From: Ectocarpus siliculosus
Taxonomy: Eukaryota; Sar; Phaeophyceae; Ectocarpales; Ectocarpaceae
Assembly: GCA_000310025.1 (NCBI GenBank)
Contig: FN649727.1
Span: 3,067,422 to 3,088,999, forward strand
Length of the DNA: 21,578 bases
Reading direction: 5' to 3'
Shown here: piece by piece, positions 1-7,181 of the stretch
Layout: every line of letters starts with the position of its first letter
How positions within the stretch are numbered: position 1 is the first letter of the stretch
The notes under the pieces: model-generated
Told to the model about the DNA's origin: nothing
The model's input: the letters and a program-made list of their open reading frames with translations, nothing else
Database searches by the model: none
Program-made: the position numbers and the translations under genes

Positions 1-1527
1 AAGGAGGCGAAGGAGAGCGTGCACAGCACCCAGTTCATGGACGCAACGAAGAGAGAGGTGTTTGGGTTGCTAGAAGCAGATGCATTCAAGGTTGTTGGAC
101 CCTAGCAACCAATCGGTAATTGTATCAAGTCGAAGTTTGTGTTTGATTGGAAGGTAGATGCGTTCGGCTTTCCTACGAAGGCCAAAACCAGACTTGTTGC
201 AAGAGGAGATATGCAGAAGGAGTACATTGACTTTGGTGATTTGTATGCTCCCACAGTAGCTTCGTCTAGTGTTCGTATGTTGGCAGCTTTGGCGTGTGAG
301 CTTGACTTGGAGTTGTGTCATTTCGATATCGATCAGGCGTTTGTGAGGGCCCCTCTCAAGGAAGACATTTTCATGCGATTGCCGGAAGGATGTGGTGCGT
401 TGTCGGGGAAGATTGTGCAGTTGAACAAGAGCCTTTACGGTTTGAGGCAGGCATCTAGGGAGTGGTACGCGTTGCTGAAGAAGTGTCTTTTGGCTTTGGG
501 TTTCGAGCAGTGCATGGCCGATTCATGTGTTTTTCGCTTAGTCGAAGGGGGGGAAGTAGTGTTGATTCTAGTAGTACACGTAGATGATATTTTTGCAGTG
601 GGGACGAAGGAGAGGTGTGATCAATTTGGGAAGGACCTGGGCGATTACGTACCGGTGAAGTCTCTGGGGGAGTTGCAGTGGTACTCTGGTTGCTATTACG
701 AGAGGGACAGAGAGGCAGGTAGATTGACGATTTCGCAGGAGACATACACCAAGGAGTTGGGAGAGAGATATGGTGTGGAGTGGGGCGGAAGCATTCCTTT
801 GCCCACGACTTGGAGACTTTGGGACTTTGATGTGAATGAGCCGAGCGTAGAGCACCCATTTCGCGCGCTGATTGGTTCGTTGCTATGGATAGTTTTTTTG
901 ACTAGGCCGGATATCGCGAATGCGGTGAGGGCAGTAGCGAGGTACTGTAGTGCACCCAAGTTGATCCACTGGAAGGCTGCACTTGGCATCTTAGGATATG
1001 CAGTTAGGACTAGTTCTTTCGGGATTTCTTTTCAGAAGGGGACAATTTCAGGGTTTTCTTTGATCACGTTCGTCGACGCGGATTACGCCTCGCGTGCGGC
1101 GGATCGTAGGTCGGTTTCAGGGGGAGTAGTAATGTGTGCGGGGGGAGCGATAGCATGGTTTTCCAAGACTCAGAAGTGTGTGACTTTGTCCACCACGCAG
1201 GCAGAGTACGTGGCGATGGCGGACATGGGGAAGGAGATTCTTTTTTTGAGGCAGGTTTGGCGCTTTATGTTGCCGAAGGAGTTGCGGCCGTGCATTCCAC
1301 TGTACGAGGATAACGAGGGTGCTCTCCAGATCGCAAAACACCCGATCTCGAATTCCAACTCGAAGCACATCGACGTGCGGCATCACTTCCTCAGACAACT
1401 GGTAGATGAGAAGGAGGTAGAGATCATTCATGTAGCGTCGCAGTACCAGCATGCTGACTTCCTCACGAAGGCGCTACCTGAGAGGGATTTTGTGTTCCAC
1501 AGGGACTACGTGATGAACTTAAATTGA
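1..1527 (+). pseudogene. Ty1/copia pol 3' part: reverse transcriptase and RNase H, with one in-frame TAG
   Basis: This is the C-terminal part of a copia polyprotein; the 5' part (gag, protease, integrase) lies left of the window. Frame 1 is open from base 1 except for a TAG at 103-105, just before the conserved KSKFVFDWKVD start of the RT domain. Visible RT signatures are FDIDQAFVRAPL, LNKSLYGLRQASREWY and the catalytic HVDD box at 577-588, where copia elements usually have YVDD. RNase H follows with FVDADYAS, TTQAEYVAMADMGKE, YEDNEGALQIAKHP, SKHIDVRHHFLRQ and QYQHADFLTKALPE, so its acidic residues are all present. The frame ends at TGA 1525-1527, soon after the usual C-terminal motif. Apart from the TAG the 1.5 kb is intact, which suggests a fairly young copy. 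In life it would copy element RNA into cDNA in cytoplasmic particles. The family call is certain; the TAG could be a nonsense mutation, readthrough, or an error. Confidence 0.93.
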
Positions 1528-1878
1528 GCAGTCCCGGAGTTTTTTGTGTTGTGTTTTTGTTTGTGTGATTCTTTCGATTTGAGTATATGAGGAGTTGATT
1601 TTCTACGAGTTTGAATTCAAGAATGGCCGATTGACATTATATTTGGTATTTCTGTTTTAATGGTTGGTTGGGAATACTTTCTATCCGATTGAAATTCTAA
1701 ATGAGCAGTCCTGGAGTCTTTATTTTTGTTTTGTTTTTTTGCGTTTGTGCGATTCTATTGAATTGCTATTTCTGAGGATTTTCTACGATGTTGAATTCCA
1801 GGGTGACCGATGGATAATCTCTGCAGTGTTTCTGGTTTAATGCTTAGGAGAAGAGTTTCAAACCGGTTGGAGTTCTAA
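1525..1878 (+). repeat. Two tandem copies of a 177-bp unit downstream of copia pol
   Basis: Copy 1 runs 1525-1701 and copy 2 runs 1702-1878. Each opens with TGAGCAGTCC and closes near ATTCTAA or GTTCTAA, with matching internal blocks (TTTTCTACGA, TTGAATTC, a GGTTTAATG-like block). The copies are diverged but colinear, and the period is exactly 177 by the shared starts and ends. Copy 1 starts on the copia TGA stop codon. A shorter echo (cgggtttaatgg) lies at about 1891-1902. The unit is T-rich and noncoding. It is probably a structural repeat of the copia 3' untranslated region; I do not see LTR ends in it. Confidence 0.75.
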
Positions 1879-2214
1879 CGAGTTTTGTTTCGGGTTTAAT
1901 GGTCATGGTGTTTTGGCGAAGACGAAGCATGAGATGGATGGAATGTTAATCACTAAGCCTTGCGTTCAGGTATTTGGTATAAGAGGGTATGCATGTGTAA
2001 GGTAGTTAAATGAGTCCGGGTGTAATCTTGCCAATGCAGCGAGTAGGGGGGCTGTTGGATGTACTCACAGCATCAACAGATTATTGCGAGCAAGAATTTC
2101 CCGAGCAGATGGAGCGGGGAGTTTGGGGGTTCAATGGTTGCTATGGATTAGATTTGGTGGTACCAACTTTATCACATATTGCAGGTTTGAGGGTATGGGT
2201 GTCTACAACGGAAT
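1879..2214. other. Noncoding spacer between copia tail and Ty3 gag, with a PBS-like site
   Basis: No gene is recognised here. The sequence TGGTATAAGAGG at 1976-1987 matches 10 of 12 bases of the primer-binding site TGGTATCAGAGC that many LTR elements use to pair with initiator-Met tRNA. A real site should sit directly after a 5' LTR ending in CA, and no such LTR with a partner copy can be identified, so the match may be chance. An open frame (about 2010-2450) crosses this region but resembles nothing known to me. Confidence 0.4.
1976..1987 (+). promoter_or_regulatory. Candidate tRNA primer-binding site (weak)
   Basis: Ten of twelve positions match the common initiator-Met tRNA primer-binding site, on the same strand as both retroelements and about 240 bases before the first gag-like frame. 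The nearest CA dinucleotide is eight bases upstream, which is further than usual. Without a detectable 5' LTR this remains only a candidate. Confidence 0.22.
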
Positions 2215-5016
2215 TTGTGTGCGTGGCTTGTGGTTCCTCACTTCCTTTTTCTGTGTATAATCAAGTCCTTTTTCCGGCTCTCACGCCAACCCCGGCTTCC
2301 ACGCCCATACTCCGGCTATCACGCCAACCCGGCTTCCACGCCTTCAGGACTCCCACGTCCCTACATATACCTTTACATCAGGGCCACCACGCCACCCGGC
2401 TTCCACGCCACAACTATATTATACACGAGCTTCCACGCTCCACCACGTAGAAGGGCTTTCACGCCCGCGGATAGTTTCTACATTTTGACCGTTGGCAGTA
2501 CCCAGCTGCTGGCACCTTTTGTTTCCCACTACGGGACCCCGCGCCGAGGCACCCACGCACAAAGCTACTCAACAGCCTCTGTCTTTTTCGACCACGCTCT
2601 GTATGCACCGCATGATGGTGTTGGTGCTCGCGCCGCTGATCCCCAAGAAGAGGCCACACGTCTGTTTGAGCTTCGCTCTGAGGCCAGGCGTGTCCGCCTT
2701 TTCCAAGAGGATGAGCATGCTCGTGGGGCTATAGCCTCGAGTAGCGTGCGTGCGCGTAAACCGGCTGCTCCCTCTGTATCCACTGTTTTTGCTGGTGATG
2801 CCGTTCATACCCCCACCGGAACATCTCCGTCTCCTTTTGAGACTGCTGTTTCTGGTGATGATGTGGTGGCCACCGGTTCTGCCGTAGTGGCCACCCACCC
2901 CTCTGATGTGCGTTCAGTCGCAATAGGAGCTCTTCTTCAACCTTCCGATGTGCCTTCAGTTGCACTAGGGAATGTCCCCATTCCGCGTGACGAGCTTCGT
3001 GTTCCGTCTACAGCGGATGACGGGACTGTCAGGTTTTCTGACGGTGTACAACGTTCCGCCGCATCCGCTGTTGCACCTGTTTTGCGTAGTACGTCTCGCG
3101 ATGCGTCTGCTCCTAGCAGTTCTAGTATTCGTTCTGATGTGCGTTCAGTGGCACCACGGACCATCAACACCTCTCGAGGTGTGCGTTGCGATACGCCTGC
3201 TATTAACCATGTAGCAAAATCGCAGATCCCTGTTAGAGAAAACAGCACGGGCGCTCGGCCGGCACATGTTGATGCTAATGTGACTGCCGCCCGAGTGTCC
3301 GCTTCTCAGAGTTATACCTCTAAGACTAACGGAGAGCAGGCACTTGCTCGTGATAATCGTCGCCAGGTTCGCAATGCACGCGCTGTAGCTTCTGCTCACC
3401 ATGTGCCTGCTCCGCCTCCCATGCTTTCTTCCGCTCATGAACGTGCAGCTACAGCAGCTGCCCTAGAACAAGTTCGTCTCGCCGAAGCTCGCAACGCGGA
3501 CCTGTTTCGAGCACTTCAAGCTATGACGACCTCTGCACCTACGACTTCCTCCGACTCCACGCCCCCTGCGGGATCTCCTCGTCGTCCCGGCCCTTCGGAG
3601 GACACGGAATTGGCAGCTCTCTCTTCTCCGGCCTTGCGCGAGGCCACCACGGGTCCTGAGAGCCGTCATCGAGCCGAGCGCCCCGCGGCGCCCGTGCTCA
3701 TGTCCTCTTCGGCGACTGCGGCCGTCACTTCCGCCGCTGCTGCCGCTGCTGCGGCTACTGCTGCTGCTGCTGCACCTGCGCCTGCCACCACGGCTCCTTC
3801 GCCAGCTGCTGCTCCACCGATCGCATGCCCGCCACTCCTCACCTATCTCAGCGCCCGCTGGCATACGTTTCCTCGAGACATGCAAGCGCTACTGGCCTCT
3901 TCGGAGGCTGAGGCGGCCACCTGCGCTGCGGTGGACCGTGTCCGGGCCGATCGCTTGGCCCGGGCACAGCAGCTGGAAGATGAAGCAGACCGCGAAGAGG
4001 AACTCGGGATAAAGAACGCCCTGGGTTCCACGGAGGGCGTCACCCTGAAGGTCGCCACCGATCTTCACGACACTGAGGCGGCCATAGCTGCCTTACAGGC
4101 GAAGCATGCTTCGCTGACGACGGCCGCCGCCGCCGTCAAGGAAGAAGGAGCCCGCCACCGTTGCGAGCTGGAAGCTTTCAAGGGGCGTCGACAGCGGCGC
4201 CTTCGGGATCGCGAGGCACCCGATTCCGGCGCCAGCTCCAGGGCTTCATCAGTGGAGCGAGACGCCTTCCCGGCGCTTCCATCACGGGCGCAGCGGACGG
4301 CGTCGTCTCCCACGGCTCGCCGCGGGGTGTCCTACGCTGCAGCTGCCCGCAGCCCCACCACGCGGGGCAGCGAACGCTCGCTTGCCTTTCGGAAGGGCGA
4401 TGCAGCCTTTTCGAAAGGCATCTTGAGGCACATGGCCCAACATGTGCAGTTTAGTTTCCAAGAGTCGGACCGCGAGCGCGTGCTCCGTGCGGCGGAGGCT
4501 GTGGCGATAGCGATGCCGCCGGACAGTACTGTTGAGGACGCCATGCGCGAGGCCAGGATTCGTGGGAACCCGTTACTCGATCAGGTCGAGTACCTGCTGG
4601 GGTGCCTTCGGGCGGCACACGGGAGGGTGACGGGTACGGTGGCGTGGCCGGGCTGCTACAACGCTGTTGCACCCCCCCCTGTTCCGTCTTTCGACACCTT
4701 CGCCCCGGCGTCATCTTCATCTTCGAGGCGAGGAAAGCAAGCGGGCCCAAGAGCGGGGGGCGCGGGAGCGGAGGAGGTGGCTCCGGCGACAGCGACAGCA
4801 GCCACTCCCGCGGATCCGCCCCCTCCCATCGCGGCCGTGCTCCAGCGTCTTCTTCGGCGTCCAGCTCTTCGGAGCGCGTGGACAAGAAGGTGGTCAAGAA
4901 GAAGAGCCGCACCTCTCGCCCGTCTTCGGACGCCGCTGGAGGAGCATCCTCGGACTCCGCCTCGGAGCGTAGTCTTCCTCGGAAGGCTTCTTCGGGCCGG
5001 TCTTCCAGGCAAGTAG
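2215..5016 (+). CDS. Large N-terminal Gag part: disordered, Ala/Ser-rich, with coiled coil
   Basis: This long frame-1 ORF has no clear family match. It begins on a non-ATG codon, and the first in-frame ATG is only at 3421 (residue 403), so the true start is unresolved. Residues up to about 490 are Ala/Ser/Pro-rich with repeated SDVRSVA or SDVPSVA phrases. An alanine tract follows (about 3700-3830). Then comes a charged helical stretch rich in Glu, Arg and Ala (about 3840-4200) that looks like a coiled coil and ends in the basic segment FKGRRQRRLRDRE. A more compact region around 4390-4620 (FSKGILRHMAQHVQFSFQ to QVEYLLGCLRAAHG) may be folded. After about 4670 the composition of this frame degrades and frame 3 looks like the real protein, so the coding path probably moves -1 within 4668-4765. 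The position and strand make it the N-terminus of Gag; a structural role is inferred. Confidence 0.7.
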   Translation: MCAWLVVPHFLFLCIIKSFFRLSRQPRLPRPYSGYHANPASTPSGLPRPYIYLYIRATTPPGFHATTILYTSFHAPPRRRAFTPADSFYILTVGSTQLLAPFVSHYGTPRRGTHAQSYSTASVFFDHALYAPHDGVGARAADPQEEATRLFELRSEARRVRLFQEDEHARGAIASSSVRARKPAAPSVSTVFAGDAVHTPTGTSPSPFETAVSGDDVVATGSAVVATHPSDVRSVAIGALLQPSDVPSVALGNVPIPRDELRVPSTADDGTVRFSDGVQRSAASAVAPVLRSTSRDASAPSSSSIRSDVRSVAPRTINTSRGVRCDTPAINHVAKSQIPVRENSTGARPAHVDANVTAARVSASQSYTSKTNGEQALARDNRRQVRNARAVASAHHVPAPPPMLSSAHERAATAAALEQVRLAEARNADLFRALQAMTTSAPTTSSDSTPPAGSPRRPGPSEDTELAALSSPALREATTGPESRHRAERPAAPVLMSSSATAAVTSAAAAAAAATAAAAAPAPATTAPSPAAAPPIACPPLLTYLSARWHTFPRDMQALLASSEAEAATCAAVDRVRADRLARAQQLEDEADREEELGIKNALGSTEGVTLKVATDLHDTEAAIAALQAKHASLTTAAAAVKEEGARHRCELEAFKGRRQRRLRDREAPDSGASSRASSVERDAFPALPSRAQRTASSPTARRGVSYAAAARSPTTRGSERSLAFRKGDAAFSKGILRHMAQHVQFSFQESDRERVLRAAEAVAIAMPPDSTVEDAMREARIRGNPLLDQVEYLLGCLRAAHGRVTGTVAWPGCYNAVAPPPVPSFDTFAPASSSSSRRGKQAGPRAGGAGAEEVAPATATAATPADPPPPIAAVLQRLLRRPALRSAWTRRWSRRRAAPLARLRTPLEEHPRTPPRSVVFLGRLLRAGLPGK
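2274..2475 (+). repeat. Degenerate short repeat with core CCGGCTTCCACGCC
   Basis: An approximately 18-20 base motif with core cCGGCTtcCACGCC recurs at 2274, 2292, 2312, 2329 and 2396, with weaker forms near 2430 and 2454. Spacing is regular for the first four copies (18-20 bases) and then loosens. It lies at the very start of the open gag frame, where the frame has no ATG, so it may be 5' leader rather than protein-coding. Function is unknown; packaging, dimerisation or promoter repeats are possible but not shown. Confidence 0.65.
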
Positions 5017-6833
5017 TACCGTCTCTCGTGGATGTTGCTTCTGATGATCGTCTTAACGCTCTTCTGCGTGATGGTCATCTTGTGTTTTCGAACACTGTGT
5101 TGCGTAGTGACAAGTCTGTCAAGTTGACAGACTTCCGTGGTGTTGATGTTGCAGACACAAAGCCGTCTATTAAGACCGAACCCAGTGGGGTTGCTGTTGA
5201 AGCTGCCCCACCGTCTGTAAAAACAGAGCCTCTTGCCATAGCGAGTGTGCCCACCGATGATAGTGCTCTGCCGCTTTCTTCCACCACTGCTCACGCTCGC
5301 CATGCAACGGTTGCTGCTGCTGCTTCGGCAGTTGATGCCGCACGTGTTGCTCGTGTCCAACGTGAGTACATCACCCTCAACCTCAAAAAAGTTGAACGTG
5401 TATCCGCTATGCCTTTCCCTGCGTCTTTGCTGCCAGCTGATGCATATCAGCAGCTCATTCGCACCGTTCGATCTGCGCTCACGGATATTTTGATGTTGTG
5501 TGATGATCGTAGCGTCGGTTTGATGGACTCCGATTTTGTCCGAGGTTGGGAGCGCCCTCTTCAAAAGAGAATTTTGAGTGCGATCTCACCTGACAAACCT
5601 ACTACATCCGACCTTGTCCTCTCCATTTCTGATTATTTTCAGCAAGTGAAGCGGAGGCTGGATGAAGGAGCCACGGGTCCAGAGGCCTTCATGCTCCTTC
5701 TGCGACTGCTGTCGGAGCAATTCGATGTCGGAGATCGACAGGAGTCGTTTTTGCGACTTCAGCATTTTGGTGTTTCGAATGAAACCTTGTTTGCGGATTA
5801 CCTTAGGGCGTTCCGCCTTTTGGTTTCTTCTGTCACCGGATCTGAGCGTGTTTTGGCTCCTAGCGTGTCTATGGTGCTTGAGATAGTCAGGAATTCTGTA
5901 AGTAAACAGTTTCCGTCTTTGGCTCCGATGCTGTACCCTGGTGATCTGGCTACGGCCGTGACACCGTTTGACTCGATTGATGCAATGTGGCAGGCGTTCG
6001 CGCCTTTGGCCACCAACAAAACCCCCGCTATAGGAGGTTCAGAGTATTTTTCTTTGTCTTCCACGCCTGGTTCTTCGCAGCCCCGGCGTTCCCAGAACCG
6101 TGCACCTGCACCTGCGCCTTCGGGCCGGTGGGCACAAGGTTCTGCACAAAATCCTGTTGTTTTGGCAGTTCAGTCTCAGGGCGGCGGTGATGATCCGTTT
6201 TCCCGTGATTATAGTGCATGGCCCGCCACACAGGGCGATTGGTCGAATGTGTACCAAGTCAGTTCCTCTTTCCGTAACACCGGTGATCCTTTTTTGTGGA
6301 CTCCTCTCTTGACTCAGGACGCTCGCTCGCAAGCGTTTCGAGAGAACCGTAACCGTTGTTTGAACTGCTCTGGTGATGACCATTCCATGAAACACTGCCC
6401 AGCTCCTTTCACAAATTCTAGCGGTCTGTTGAACCCAGAACTAGGTGAGCTGAACGACAACTCTGACGCTTTCCGACGTTGGCAAGGCCGTATGAGGTCT
6501 TACCGTCGCAAGCCACACACCGGTTCAGGTGCTGGTGGCGGGCGTAACAAGCGTCACTCTTCGTCTTCGTGTAGAAATCACGCAGGCGACTACCGTAACA
6601 ACGGTAACTCCCAGAATGATGGTCGCAATAATGGAAATTTTGCTCATAACTCGCGACAGCCGTCCACAGACAACACCCATCACACTGGTGCTCTGTCTAC
6701 ATACCGACCGCAATCATCGGTCCACACAGGCTCTCCTCCCGGCGCTTCTGTTTCGTCTAACTACAACGCTAGACAGCCGGGAAATTTCCAATCTGGCGGT
6801 CAGAATGGCCACAATGCTCGTGGGTCCAACTGA
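4602..6833 (+). CDS. Gag: capsid-like region and CCHC zinc knuckle
   Basis: Frame 3 opens inside the preceding ORF on a GTG, so this is not an independent start; it should be reached from frame 1 by a -1 shift near the C8 run (4670s) or the G-run at about 4755. A basic Ser-rich segment (DKKVVKKKSR) is followed by two SUMO-type motifs, IKTE at 5169-5180 and VKTE at 5217-5228. A helical region at about 5400-5960 (MPFPASLLPADAYQQL through MLYPGDLATA) has the size and character of a retroelement capsid. The zinc knuckle CLNCSGDDHSMKHC at 6357-6398 fits CX2CX4HX4C and should bind element RNA. The tail is rich in Asn, Gly, Ser and Arg. The frame ends at TGA 6831-6833 but remains open beyond it. Gag forms the virus-like particle; this assignment rests on the knuckle, position and composition. 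Confidence 0.82.
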   Translation: MPSGGTREGDGYGGVAGLLQRCCTPPCSVFRHLRPGVIFIFEARKASGPKSGGRGSGGGGSGDSDSSHSRGSAPSHRGRAPASSSASSSSERVDKKVVKKKSRTSRPSSDAAGGASSDSASERSLPRKASSGRSSRQVVPSLVDVASDDRLNALLRDGHLVFSNTVLRSDKSVKLTDFRGVDVADTKPSIKTEPSGVAVEAAPPSVKTEPLAIASVPTDDSALPLSSTTAHARHATVAAAASAVDAARVARVQREYITLNLKKVERVSAMPFPASLLPADAYQQLIRTVRSALTDILMLCDDRSVGLMDSDFVRGWERPLQKRILSAISPDKPTTSDLVLSISDYFQQVKRRLDEGATGPEAFMLLLRLLSEQFDVGDRQESFLRLQHFGVSNETLFADYLRAFRLLVSSVTGSERVLAPSVSMVLEIVRNSVSKQFPSLAPMLYPGDLATAVTPFDSIDAMWQAFAPLATNKTPAIGGSEYFSLSSTPGSSQPRRSQNRAPAPAPSGRWAQGSAQNPVVLAVQSQGGGDDPFSRDYSAWPATQGDWSNVYQVSSSFRNTGDPFLWTPLLTQDARSQAFRENRNRCLNCSGDDHSMKHCPAPFTNSSGLLNPELGELNDNSDAFRRWQGRMRSYRRKPHTGSGAGGGRNKRHSSSSCRNHAGDYRNNGNSQNDGRNNGNFAHNSRQPSTDNTHHTGALSTYRPQSSVHTGSPPGASVSSNYNARQPGNFQSGGQNGHNARGSN

Positions 6834-7181
6834 CTCGTCGGTGGCGGTTCGTGTACCTCCCCCGACCCGCCTTCGGCACCATCGGGACATATTGCACGTT
6901 CTTCACAAGATGTACGTGTATCAGGGATGGTGGAGCGAGGTGCTCCTGCCCTGCGAAACGCTGGTGCCCTTGCACCCGCTGTTTCTTCTCCATATTCGGA
7001 CAAGAGGGTTGGGAATGCACAAGACGATGCCGTTCCCCTTTTACCCTCCCACATTTCGCTTGCAACCTCTGCTACTTCGCCTCTTTTGATGGGTACTTTT
7101 TCGGGAAATGACTCCCCCGAGGGGAGTGCCGTCTTGAGGTGCGGGAACAGAGCGACCAGACGCGCGGGCCACCGAGTGTAG
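6834..7181 (+). other. Gag frame continuing past TGA, overlapping the NADAR frame
   Basis: Frame 3 stays open for 115 codons after the TGA at 6831-6833 and stops at TAG 7179-7181. The peptide is Ser/Pro/Ala-rich (for example SAPSGHIARSSQDVRVSG) and similar in style to the neighbouring Gag linkers, so it is probably genuine coding sequence once joined to Gag. It overlaps the frame-2 NADAR ORF, which is open from 7112; joining them needs a -1 shift inside 7112-7181. The TGA is followed by CTC. Either one TGA mutation plus one indel broke a single Gag-NADAR ORF, or translation is recoded at these points. Confidence 0.55.

Noticed and set aside
2010-2450. 146-codon + strand frame before gag
   Set aside because: No domain, spans noncoding-looking sequence and the CCGGCTTCCACGCC repeats, starts in a different frame from gag.
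2274-2475. Regular short repeats as a CRISPR-like array
   Set aside because: Spacers are only a few bases, repeats are degenerate, and the DNA is eukaryotic.
2215-2480. 5' LTR of the Ty3 element, paired with 14258-15115 or with the LTR at 15116
   Set aside because: Comparing the two flanks by eye gave no shared block beyond a few bases; a dot-plot would be decisive.
4656-5564. 302-codon open frame on the minus strand
   Set aside because: It lies opposite the Gag overlap, has Arg/Ser-rich low-complexity composition and no recognisable domain; it is an antisense shadow of GC-rich coding sequence.
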